A stretch of DNA of 64,000 nucleotides from Mesotaenium endlicherianum (taxonomy: Eukaryota; Streptophyta; Zygnematophyceae; Zygnematales; Mesotaeniaceae): the NCBI GenBank assembly GCA_009602735.1, contig WELA01003305.1, forward strand, positions 713,758-777,757, read 5' to 3'. The position numbers and the translations under genes were made by a program. The notes beneath the pieces are model-generated. The model saw only the letters and a list, made by a program, of their open reading frames with translations. It did no database searches and had not been told where the DNA came from. Below, one piece after another: positions 55,481 through 64,000 of the stretch; within the stretch, counting starts at the first letter, position 1, and each line of letters begins with the position of its first letter.

Positions 55481-56957
55481 GTGGCCAAAACTTTGATAAC
55501 CTGAAGGAAGCATTGCTGGCAGCCCAGGAGATCAACAAGGTGGAACAGACAACACTGCTACAGAGGGAAGGAGCTGCAGCACTGGATAGGTACATTGAGA
55601 CACACACTGGTGTGGTCCTTCACGAAGATTATGCCAAGATGGTGGGCTATACAGCAGAGCAGGCCCGGTACCTTGCAGATGATTCAGAGGACAAGCCGGT
55701 CCCAATATCGGGAACAGTGGGAGATCAGAGACTCATCAGGATGGTGAGCATGCGGCCCGATAGCTTTAAGGATACGATATTCTACCTCACACTACTGCCA
55801 GCTTACAATGAAGTTGAGAGAAGGAGCTGGGAGTACTTGGCCAGGGAGGCAGGACAGCAGATGTTCTCTCCCCACTGGTTCCCATGTAAACTGAGAAAGG
55901 TTGAGCATGGACCCCAGTACTACCAGCAGCCAACAGACTGGAGGTGGATGACCGTCACAAACAAAAAGCAAGAGTGTGACCGAGCCAAACCAGACGATTT
56001 CCACTATGGCCTAGACGGCTACCTCATCCTACAACCTCACATTGCCCCTTGGGACCCCAGGCTGAACGGCTTCCTGAGCAATGTGAATGCAGAGACCAAA
56101 GAGCACAGGAGGAGGGGGAGGGACTACTTCTTTAAGGGAAAGTATGCCTTCGTCAAATGGGCAAAGAATGCAAGTCGGATAGATATCAGCAGGCTGAAGG
56201 CCAAGCAACCCCCAGCGCGCCCTAAGAAAGGGAGATCAATAAACTACTCCATGTCTACCAGAGAGCAGGACGACTTAGTTGACAAGACTCCTACTCTCTC
56301 AGAGGAGGAGGATGAGGGGGATGAGGAAGATGAACAAGGCAGAGGAGAAGCATCAAGAGTTGGTACTCAGGAGATCCAGGGGCAGGCAGGAGCACTTCCT
56401 AAGGAACCAAGATCAGGTATATGGAACGTGATCCCCGTCATGGAGGCAACGGGACCCCGCACTCGCTCCCCCAGCCCACCTGCCCAAGCAGGGGAAGAAG
56501 CTGATCTGACTGTACTTGGCAGCAGACACAGGCAGAAATCCCCAGAGGACAAGGGTTCCAGAAGAGGACCACGCAGGGTGGCCAGAGGTATGCCGGCTTC
56601 CCCCTTCGCTCAGGGACATGTACCTCTTGCCAATGTATTTCAGCATCCTACTGGAATGCCCATCTATGTGGGGATCAACACCCAAGTGGGTGAAGAGCAG
56701 GTTACCATCCTTCGTTCTCCTCGAGGTCCAACTTTAGAACAAACGAGGTTCTTTAGACGGCCAGCTGACAGACCTAGAGGGCTGTCTAGATCTAGGTCCA
56801 GATCTCCGTCTCCTGATCCTGAAGCCCCAGGAACAACCCCCTAAGATAGCAGGCTGAAAAAGCAGTCAGTATGGGAGACTGGTCAGGTTCAGGTCCCTTA
56901 ATTAAAACTTTTGCAGTTTAATGTTGTCGAGGCGACAACAAGTTAAGTTGGAGGGAT

Positions 56958-57680
56958 TGTAATGAATCAGTACATTAGTAAATATAATATTCATTTAAAT
57001 AAATAGTTATGTATGTTCAACCTACTGAACTCTAGTTGATAATCAGTCTGCTGGACTTTATATTTAATGTCAATTTAAGGACTCAGTCGGAAGCAGCAGG
57101 CTGAAGTCCACTTAAGTCAGCTTGCTGACACATTCTTTGACAGCCAGCTGACTTCCGTACTCGGTAGCAGCGAACTGCCTCGATATGCATCTAGGTATGA
57201 TATGCTAGATGAATGGCCAGATGACATCCCTATGATGGATGGCTATTCGGGATGATGGGAGATGGCGGTGGATTTGGTTAACCGAAGTCCTACCAACGTG
57301 GTTAACTCCCGGGTAGGCGATGCCATCGCACTGGCCGTTGAACAGTAAACTCATTTAATGTACATATGCTAGGCATTGCTCTCGAGTTCGGCATTCGGAA
57401 ACGAGGCCAACTCTCTTGTACAGCTTACTGAGAGAGAGATCTGAATCCAAGGCGAGAAGCCATTGATACGCACTGTCTTCTAACCTTGCTTATGTATGAG
57501 TTTACTGATTGCATTATTGATGCTAGTTTACTTGCATTTGACTTACGAGTATAGTTCACTGCTAGTGTGTTGTCCCTTTACCGTTTAACCAGTTAACGGA
57601 AAATACGATAAAGATTACTTGCTGATATAAAGATCTTTATTAATTGTAATCGCCTATTTGGTAAGTCGATTCATTTCACA
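56958..57680 (+). repeat. LTR at the right end of the inverted Gypsy
   Basis: 723 bp starting TGTAATGAATC and ending GATTCATTTCACA, which are nearly perfect inverted ends. It is preceded by a polypurine-like AAGTTGGAGGGAT and followed directly by integrase sequence of the second-layer Gypsy. It is therefore the right border of the third-layer insertion. Confidence 0.7.
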
Positions 57681-58897
57681 AGCGTACCAGCAATCTTTTG
57701 CAAACCGAGTATTGGTGGGAGGGTCTGGTCCAACAAGTCATTGCTTTTGTTCGGACGTGCGAGTCATGTGATTGATTTAAGAACATCTTCAACGATCTTC
57801 CGTCTGTGCTCAACCCTCTTCCCTTGCGTGGTCTGTTCTATAGATGGTCGCTTGATCTTGCCGGCCCCCTGCCCGTCTCTAAGCGTGGTATGCATTACGT
57901 CTTCGTCATGATTGAGCACCTCACTAAGTGGATAGAACTGGTCAGCATCCCCGATAAGTCTAGCGCGTACATTGCTCGGTTCTTCACTGAGCGAGTTCTG
58001 TGTTGCTATGGCGCTTATGCTGAGGTCCTTACTGATTGTGGTTCAGAGTTCCAAGGAGAGTTGAGTGAGCTGCTGGATCAATCTTTCATAGACTGCCGTA
58101 CGACTTCCCGCGACCACCCTCAGGCCGATGGACTTGCTGAGCGGATTGTCCAAATTGTTAAACGTAGCTTACGTAAGTATGCTCTCACTCACGATGTGTC
58201 CAAATGGGACGTTCACATTCCATGGTTGGCTATGGGATACAATTTTAGTAACCAGGCCTCTTTGCGCTCCTACTCTCCTTACTTCCTTCTCTACAGTCGT
58301 GAGCCCCTCTTGCCAGCTGCTATCCGTCGTCGCGTCACTGTCCCTTTGAGTCTTGCGGATCCCGATGTGCTTCTCTCTCATTTGAATGAACGTGCTTCTC
58401 TCTTTCTTGAGCACATGCCTATTGCCATGGGTAATTTGCTAACCGCTCAGCACCGTGATACCCTTCGTTATGCTCGCTTGCGGAGTGGGATCTATAAACC
58501 CCGTCTCGTTAAGTTTGAGGTCGGTGATTACGTCTACTTACAGCGAGAGATGCAAGACACATTAGACGTCTGTGTTGGTCCTCTTATCCTACTAGTTCAC
58601 AACGTTAGTCCTAATGGCGTCCTCACTCTTATAGGTTCTGACGGTCGTACTATACGTGAGAACATGAACAGCTGTGCACCTTGTCACCTACCTAATATTC
58701 GTAACGAAGTCAACTCTTTACAGGCAACTGCACCTGCCAACCATCCTTGTCGTGGGTGTGGGTCTTCCCGCCGTCTTGCATCTAAGCTGTTGTGCAATGC
58801 TTGCAACTCCGGCTGGCATCTTGCTTGCCTCACTCCTCGTCTAACTCGCGTTCCTGCCGGAGGCTGGTTCTATTTTTCGTGCAGACCGCCTCCTTAG
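57681..58897 (+). mobile_element. Second-layer Gypsy integrase with C-terminal PHD-like finger (fossil)
   Basis: A plus-strand open stretch of 363 codons from 57806, with the end of the integrase zinc region just upstream (RTCESCD, about 57752-57775). The core shows WSLDLAGPLPVSKRGMHYVFV, EVLTDCGSEFQGE and DHPQADGLAERIVQIVKRSL. A C-terminal stretch follows with FEVGDYVYLQ and VGPLILLVHNVSPNGVLTLI. Instead of a chromodomain the last 50 or so residues carry CRGCG...LLCNACNSGWHLACL...GGWFYFSC, a Cys4-His-Cys3 spacing of the PHD-finger type. The parent element is broken. Confidence 0.8.
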
Positions 58898-59347
58898 CGT
58901 AGGACCCTCTCATTGCGTTTTCTTTCCTTTCTCGTCGCTCCGCGCTATTTGTTTATACGCTGGCTCCCTTGCTGTTGCAGGTCCCCCTCCCCTTTCGTAG
59001 TGGGAACAGTCCCTGCTCGCCAATTCACGGAGTCTCCCACCCCCGACGCTAACGGCTTCTATCGCCGATATCCTGCGCGGGAGTTTCCCGGCGGACACGC
59101 GCATCCCCACCTAGTGGCCCGCTGCTAGCGGTCGCCAGTCGGCGATGTCGTCCCGTCTCTTCACCGTCACCAATTCCTACCCAGTTTTGATTTGTCACGT
59201 GTACCACCTGGAGTATGTTTACTCAGGGTTTTATTTCCTTGGGTCGCCCGAGGCTGTTCTCTCCTTTATCGTCCCCGACGATCGCATTTTAGAGCCTCCA
59301 CGTTCAGCTGCGCTCTTGCCCCCACGTCCTCAGCTGGGGAGGGGGTT
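58898..59347 (+). other. Region between integrase and right terminal repeats
   Basis: Non-coding. It ends with a strong purine tract (GGGGAGGGGG, about 59336-59345) suited to be the polypurine tract of the second-layer element. Confidence 0.5.
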
Positions 59348-59605
59348 TCATAGCTCACTTTTTCCTTAGTTCTTTGCGGACTTAGCTGCCCCAGTAGTGC
59401 CCACTAATGCCCAGACTTCTAGTGTTGTTTTTCCTATTCACAGCTCATAAGCTGTGGGCTTTTTCTTCCACTAGGGGAGGTTTTTACCCACCAGCACGTA
59501 GGTTAGTTAGCTCTTGCATACCCCAGGGGTATGGTCCCTTGGAGGTTTCGTCCTTCCCTGCTCTGCCAATGTCTAGTGTCCTCCGACAGTCTCAATCACG
59601 AGAGC
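59348..59605 (+). repeat. Direct repeat A, left of the right-hand LTR
   Basis: About 250 bp beginning TCATAGCTCACTTTTTCC. It is closely similar to 60480-60721, for example around TATTCACAGCTCATAAGCTG and CCAGCACGTAGGTTAG. It lies directly between the purine tract and the LTR at 59606. Confidence 0.75.
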
Positions 59606-60477
59606 TGTCATGCTTGGTGCCGTCGAGTCTCTTGCGTGTCTGGTCCCGTTGATCTGGGGTGGTGGGTGTTGACAAGCTAGTGATTAGTTGGATTAGGGTG
59701 GTAGGTGAGGATGACTTAGTACACAAACGACTGCAGCAAACACTTAGACCTATGATCCGCTCACAAGGTTCTGCTGTTGAGCAGCTGTGAGGTTCCACCC
59801 GGATCCCGTGCATTTCCCTCATGCTTCACATGTGGTCCGACCGCACACACGTGTGAAAATCGACCCACGAGTTCCCTCGCTCGTTGGGTCGGCGCTGGTA
59901 CCAAGTGGGAGCTATAGTTGCCCGTGGCCTAAGTCATCATGTACAATAGGCAGCCCCTCTAGATATACCCACGAGATTGCTAGGAATTGGCAAGAGTATG
60001 GGCATGCACATGGGGTTGTGGTGTCGTCTCGTCGTACTACGTCGTCCTTTTTTAATTAGCTCTTTTTATTTATTAGTTCTAGTGTTTTTGATCTTGTTGG
60101 TGTGACGCGATAATGCGTCACCCAAGTAGGTACCGACACGATTGAGTTTCACATTTGGCACTGGGCTAGAGGTTTGTGGGTATGCTATTTAGGCCGCGAG
60201 CTAACACTCATAGAGTATTAGCATTTGTATATCGCTTGATGCTTCTACACCATTTTTATCTCTTGCTCTTGTCTACGCTTCTCCATCGCAGTTTTTCTTG
60301 TTTTTTACCTCACACATTGTAGTAAGGTACTTCATACTTTATACACGCTACGGATCAGCTAGCATAGAGTCTCGTGGAGCTGAAGCCCGCCATAACATCG
60401 CTAGCCTAGTCAATAGACACTTCTCAGTACTCGCTTGTCCACGCATCGTAGTCCACCCAAACTCTTAGTTCTTTACA
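59606..60477 (+). repeat. Right LTR of the second-layer Gypsy
   Basis: About 870 bp, homologous to the left LTR (33005-33868) from TGTCATGCTTGG to TTTACA. It is flanked on both sides by copies of direct repeat A. Confidence 0.8.
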
Positions 60478-60479
60478 GA

Positions 60480-60721
60480 TGTCATAGCTCACTTTTTCCT
60501 TAGTTCTTTGCGGACTTAACTGCCCACTGGTGCCCGGACTTCTAGTGTTATTTTTCCTATTCACAGCTCATAAGCTGTAGGCTTTTCCTTCCACTAGGGC
60601 AGGGTTTTACCCACCAGCACGTAGGTTAGTCATGCATACCCCAGGGGTATGGTCCCTTGGGGATCCCATCCTTCCTTGCCCTGCCGATGTCTAGTGTCCT
60701 CCAACACTCTCAGTTGCGACA
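60480..60721 (+). repeat. Direct repeat A', right of the right-hand LTR
   Basis: It starts TGTCATAGCTCAC and ends TTGCGACA, followed by ACAC and then by the outer Gypsy integrase on the minus strand. It forms the right border of the 27.7 kb nested insert. Confidence 0.75.
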
Positions 60722-63183
60722 ACACGTTGTTACCCACTCAGTAATTTCTCTTCTAGACCTGTTTGCTACTCTTGCTTGAGCATCTTGTGCGTGTTGTAAA
60801 GCTTTCGTGGCTGCTGCAAGGGCTTGTTCTAATATCTCCAAAAAAAATTGCTGCTGAGGGTACTTCATCATGGCCAGCCGTGAAGCTCAGTGGCGTGGTT
60901 GGATAGAAGCCATAATTGAGGAAGAATGGGGACTCTTGGGTAGACACCAACGTCGTGTTGTTGTAGGCAAACTCCAAGGGGGTCGAGTACATTTCCCAAT
61001 CTTGCTCCAAAGTAGACATGTAGACCTTTAGAGAGGTCTTTAGGGTACGATTCACACGCTTTGTTTGTCCATCTGATTGCGGGTGGTAGGCACTGGACAT
61101 ATTCAACAATGTACCCAAGTTCTTCAAGAGATTTTTCCAGAAACGGCTTGTGAATCTTGGATCTCTATCCGACACAATTCTTGATGGTAGTCCATGGAGT
61201 CGGAAGATGTTGTCAATGATGAGTTTTGCTAACTGGGGTGCTGTAACCTTGGTCGTTGTTGGGATGAAATGAGCTATATTGGTAAGTCTGTCCACCACCA
61301 TTAGTATCGCATTATGGCCTCGAGGGGTCACGGGCAGGTCTACGATAAGGTCCATTGAGATGTCCGTCCTTGCCTCTCAGGGATTGGTAATGGTTGAAGG
61401 AGTCCTCCCGCCTTTTGTGATGACGGCTTGACTCTTTGGCATGTGTCACAGCTCCTGCACTACTCCTTGACTTGCTAAGACATGCATGGCTAGCAATAAG
61501 TCCTGGCTAAAACGCCTGTGGTCTTTAGGATCCCAAAGTGTCCTCCAAGAGGGTTGTCATGTGCTTCTCGTAGAAGCAAGAGCCGGAGGTCTAAGTCATT
61601 AAGAACACATTTTTGACCCGTGTCTTGCCTCACTCAATAATTGCCTTCTTGCTTCTTGTATGGGTGTGAAGCTGCTTCTCCGTCCTTGTAGTAAGGGTCT
61701 CTTTCATAGGCGGCTGAAAATTTTGCCTCCAAATCCGTGTGCAAGGTTGTCGTAACCGAGTTTACTTATAGTTTTGAAAGGGGGTCAGCTGGATTTGTCT
61801 TCCCGAGTTGGATCTCAATTTTGTATTGTTGCAGGTTTCCACTATATCTTGCTTGTCACCTCGGAGATACGGCTGAGTCTGGAGGTGCTTCACTGCCTCG
61901 TGATCCGTAGTGACCAGCACCTTGCGTCCTTCAACGTAGCAGCGCCAAACCTTCTAGGCATGTAGAATCGCCAACGCCTCTCGCTCTGTGGTTGTATAAT
62001 TTTGCTCGGCTGGATTTAGCTTCCTTGACTCATGGGCAATGGAGTGCAGTCCCTTGCCTTGATCTTGAAGCAGAATTGCTCCTAATGCATAGGAAGATGC
62101 ATCGGTGATGACGTGGAAGGGCCAATCTGAGTTTGGACTTGGGAGTGTGAGCACCGGGGTTGTCGTCAATCTTTGCTTCAGTTGTTGGAATGCTTCCTCC
62201 TATTTCTTGGTCCAAACATATGGCTTGTCTTTCTTGAGTAAATCCGTGAGGAGGGCTGCTATGTGCGAGAAGCTCTGGATGAATCTCCTGTACCAATTGG
62301 CAAATCCCAAGAATGATTGAAGGTCTTTCTTGGTAGTGGGGGTTGGCCATTCCTCCACCACCGTGGTCTTCTTCGGGTCCATCTTGATGCCATCAGCAGT
62401 CACGTGGAGACCTAGGAACTCAACTTCTTGTTTAGCAAACTCGCACTTTGACTCCTTTGCAAATAGCTTGTTTGGTTTCAATACTTCGAGAACTTCTTCC
62501 AAGTGTCTTGCATGCTCGTCAAGGGTCTTGCTATAGAGAAGGATGTTGTCGATGAATACCACCACAAATATGTCCAGCATGGGCTGAAATATGGTGTTCA
62601 TCATAGTCTTGAAAGTTGATGGCGCGTTGGTGAGTCCAAATGGCAGGACCATGAACCCAAAATGTCCATATATTGTCCTGAACGCCGTCTTTTCTATGTC
62701 GGGTTCAGCGAGGCGAATCTGGTGGTAGCCGCTTCTCAAGTCCACCTTTGTGAAGTACTTGGCTCCAACCAACCGGTCCATGAGCTCATCCATGCGCGGC
62801 AGCGGGTATCGATTCTTGATGGTGATCTTGTTGAGGGCGCGATAGTCCACACACATCCTCAAGGTACCATCCTTCTTCTTGACAAATAGCACCGAGGCTC
62901 CGAATGGCGACTTGCTAGGTTGAATGAAGCCATGCTCCAGCAGTTCCTTGATTTGCTTCTTGACTTTGTCTAGCTTCGTGTATGACATCTTGAACGTAGG
63001 CCGAGAGGTGGGCTTGCTTCCGGGCTCCAACTCTATCTTGTGGTCTACGAATCTCTTGGGGGGATGGCCCTTGGGCAATTCCAGGGAGAACACTTCTATG
63101 TAGTCCTCCAAGACTTCTTGTATCTCCTTGGGAACGGGATTGCCTTCTTGACTCTCGATGTCTTTTGGCGTGATCAAGGTCAA
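60722..63183 (-). mobile_element. Outer Gypsy pol: integrase core, RNase H, RT (fossil)
   Basis: Minus strand. RT at about 63183-62200 shows [20 protein letters not shown]-type sequence, [25 protein letters not shown] and FLGLHVTADGIKMDPKK. RNase H follows at about 62170-61954 (FHVITDASSYALGAILLQD, TTTEREALAILHA). The integrase core at 61355-60753 shows MDLIVDLPVTPRGHNAIL, IVSDRDPRFTSRFW and YHPQSDGQTKRVNRTL. Standard Ty3/Gypsy order. The stretch 61356-61953 holds the joint and zinc region in decayed form. Broken, a few breaks. Confidence 0.85.
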
Positions 63184-63540
63184 AAGAAGCTAGTGTTTCT
63201 TCCTCACAAGTCTCTTGAGTTGGAGGGTGGACAATAGTATGTCGTGTGCCGGCTTCTTGATGTCTTTGGTCTGGATATTCTTGATTGCGTGCAAAATACA
63301 GATTCTTGAAGTAATGTTGTTCTTGATCTTGATGGTACCGTCCCTCCAATCAACTTGGGGGTTGTGCTTGGTCAACCAAGGCGTCCCTAGGATGACGTCG
63401 TACTTGCCCAATTACATGGGGGAGAACACTACTCTATCCTTGAAGGACTTGATGGAGAGTGACAAGGGGTACGTCTTCTTGAAAGGGGTAGTATAGGAGA
63501 ATCCGTCGGGCATCATAATCTCCTTGTCGTGGTCAAGAGT

Positions 63541-63798
63541 TCACATAGTAATGCCGTGCTTGGTGGCGAAATCTGCAGCGATGAAGTTGCCTTGAACTCC
63601 GCTATCCACCAAGATGTGGACCTTCTCTCCTCCAAGGTAACCTCTCAAACTCATTAGGGCTGGAACGTCGTCTTCAACGGGGGTCTCCATCTCACTTGGC
63701 TTGTTGTCTTCTTGCGAAGTGGATCTTGGGGTGATAGGCTCCTGGCCTATCGGCGTTGACCGTTTTTTGACAACTTTTTGGGGCATAAGAGTGCACAA
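63541..63798 (-). mobile_element. Outer Gypsy protease region (fossil)
   Basis: A minus-strand frame containing the aspartic-protease pattern VHILVDSGVQGNFIA, preceded by a Pro/Ser/Thr/Glu-rich linker. It sits between the zinc knuckle and RT as expected for Gypsy elements. Confidence 0.75.
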
Positions 63799-63971
63799 TG
63801 GCCATTCTCCTTACAATAAAAGCATAGTCCAACCGTCATGAGAGCTTCTTTTTCAGCCGGGAAGAGTCTTGCTTTCACTCCTTGCTGGTTTCTTGCATCA
63901 TAAGTGTCATTGGAGGGTCTTCCACTCTTTCGGGTTGATGCGGGGTGTCTTCTATTAACTCCAATATCCAT
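63747..63971 (-). mobile_element. Outer Gypsy gag zinc-knuckle region (fossil)
   Basis: A minus-strand frame ending in CFYCKENGHCALLCPKK, a CCHC nucleocapsid knuckle, after a basic Arg/Asn-rich stretch. It overlaps the protease frame at its end, as gag and pol frames often do. It continues toward the window edge, and the remaining gag and 5' LTR lie outside. Confidence 0.75.
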
Positions 63972-64000
63972 GGGTGTGGGTGCAGATTCGGATGTGGAAG

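Larger units (their letters stand above)
51020..56844 (+). mobile_element. Extra ORF after pol, right arm, split by an LTR element (fossil)
   Basis: The coiled-coil part lies at about 51020-51337. The rest resumes at 55485 and runs to the stop at 56844. Past the insertion it shows the conserved middle region (NLKEALLAAQEINKVEQTTL, ETHTGVVLHEDYAKMVGY, VGDQRLIRMVSMRPDSFKD, NEVERRSWEYLAREAGQQMF), then WRWMTVTNKKQECDRAKPDD. After that come a basic stretch, an acidic run (SEEEDEGDEEDE), a Pro/Arg-rich stretch and a C-terminal Arg-Ser tail (SRSRSRSPSPDPE). No known domain is recognised. It could be an additional structural or RNA-binding protein, or a displaced gag. Interrupted fossil. Confidence 0.6.
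42840..57680. mobile_element. Third-layer Gypsy present as a large head-to-head inverted repeat (fossil)
   Basis: Left arm 42840-47057 (minus) and right arm 47121-51337 (plus) are homologous along their length and separated by 63 bp. Each arm carries RT, RNase H, integrase and an extra ORF after pol. The right side continues past an insertion to the end of that ORF (56844), a purine tract and an LTR (56958-57680). The arms differ at a few percent of residues, so they are not a copied assembly read. Both are broken, the right arm also by a solo LTR and by a gag-only LTR element. Confidence 0.8.
33005..60721 (+). mobile_element. Second-layer Gypsy element with integrase-linked PHD-like finger (fossil), itself carrying several insertions
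   Basis: Plus-strand element inserted in the outer Gypsy, with ACAC directly outside both ends (33001-33004 and 60722-60725). Visible parts are a left LTR (33005-33868), a leader, a gag-like start (34282-34642), further gag-region sequence resuming after two insertions (about 35560-35665 and 42144-42830), integrase (about 57681-58897) and a right LTR (59606-60477). No RT belonging to it is visible. Broken, with at least three large insertions and other decay. The boundaries rest on the terminal TG/CA and the short duplication, so they carry some uncertainty. Confidence 0.65.
31214..64000 (-). mobile_element. Outer chromodomain Gypsy element (fossil), split by a 27.7 kb nested insert
   Basis: Minus-strand LTR retroelement of the Ty3/Gypsy chromovirus type. 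Reading in its own direction it gives gag zinc knuckle, protease, RT/RNase H and integrase core (64.0 to 60.7 kb). After the insert come the integrase C-terminal region and chromodomain (33.0-32.6 kb) and the 3' LTR (31710-31214). Its 5' part lies beyond the window. The two portions are adjacent parts of the same pol, interrupted at 33005/60721, with ACAC on both sides of the insert. It is the oldest layer, because all the other elements at 33.0-60.7 kb lie inside it. It is broken, with several breaks besides the insertion. Confidence 0.8.

Overview
The window looks like nuclear DNA of a streptophyte, most likely a charophyte alga such as Chara. This is an inference from protein style: a plant-type SCAMP, a plant-type 152-residue ribosomal protein S18 and a nuclear Ycf45/SpoIIIAA-like ATPase with a long organelle-presequence-like N-terminus. 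The genes carry many GT-AG introns and sit next to a thick bed of Gypsy LTR elements. There are no operons, CRISPR arrays or other prokaryotic features.

Region 1 (1-28.5 kb) is the gene-bearing part. It holds a multi-pass membrane protein of unknown function, open at the left window edge (ORF to 1528, +). Next is a 17-exon RCK/MAK-family protein kinase (4203-10185, +), a 13-exon secretory carrier membrane protein (13920-17867, +) and a 4-exon RPS18 (19011-20823, +). Last is a 10-exon plastid-type AAA ATPase of the Ycf45/SpoIIIAA family (23612-28395, -). For the last four, exon boundaries read directly from the sequence give GT-AG introns and an unbroken reading frame (491, 310, 152 and 587 residues). 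They are ordinary housekeeping genes with no evident shared pathway. The spaces between them hold no gene I can support.

Region 2 (28.4-31.2 kb) is AT-rich, with a cluster of CGTA/TACG motifs, and has no recognisable gene.

Region 3 (31.2 kb to the right edge) is a stack of transposable elements inserted into one another. The outermost is a minus-strand chromodomain Gypsy. Its 3' LTR and chromodomain lie at 31.2-33.0 kb and its integrase, RT, protease and gag at 60.7-64 kb. Between them sits a 27.7 kb insert bounded by TG...CA and a 4-bp direct repeat ACAC. That insert is itself an old plus-strand Gypsy with a PHD-like zinc finger after its integrase. It has been opened by (i) a solo LTR with a GGTAG duplication, (ii) a hAT-type DNA transposon of about 6.5 kb carrying another solo LTR, and (iii) a Gypsy present as a large head-to-head inverted repeat (arms of about 4.2 kb, 63-bp spacer). 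One arm of the inverted repeat is in turn interrupted by a solo LTR and by a gag-only LTR element. The gag-only element contains a 615-base assembly gap with the same sequence on both sides. All LTR elements here are broken fossils.

No previously undescribed functional system is convincingly present. The most unusual items are the integrase-linked PHD-like finger, the giant inverted Gypsy repeat with an extra ORF after pol, tRNA-like modules inside one LTR family, and the nesting itself.
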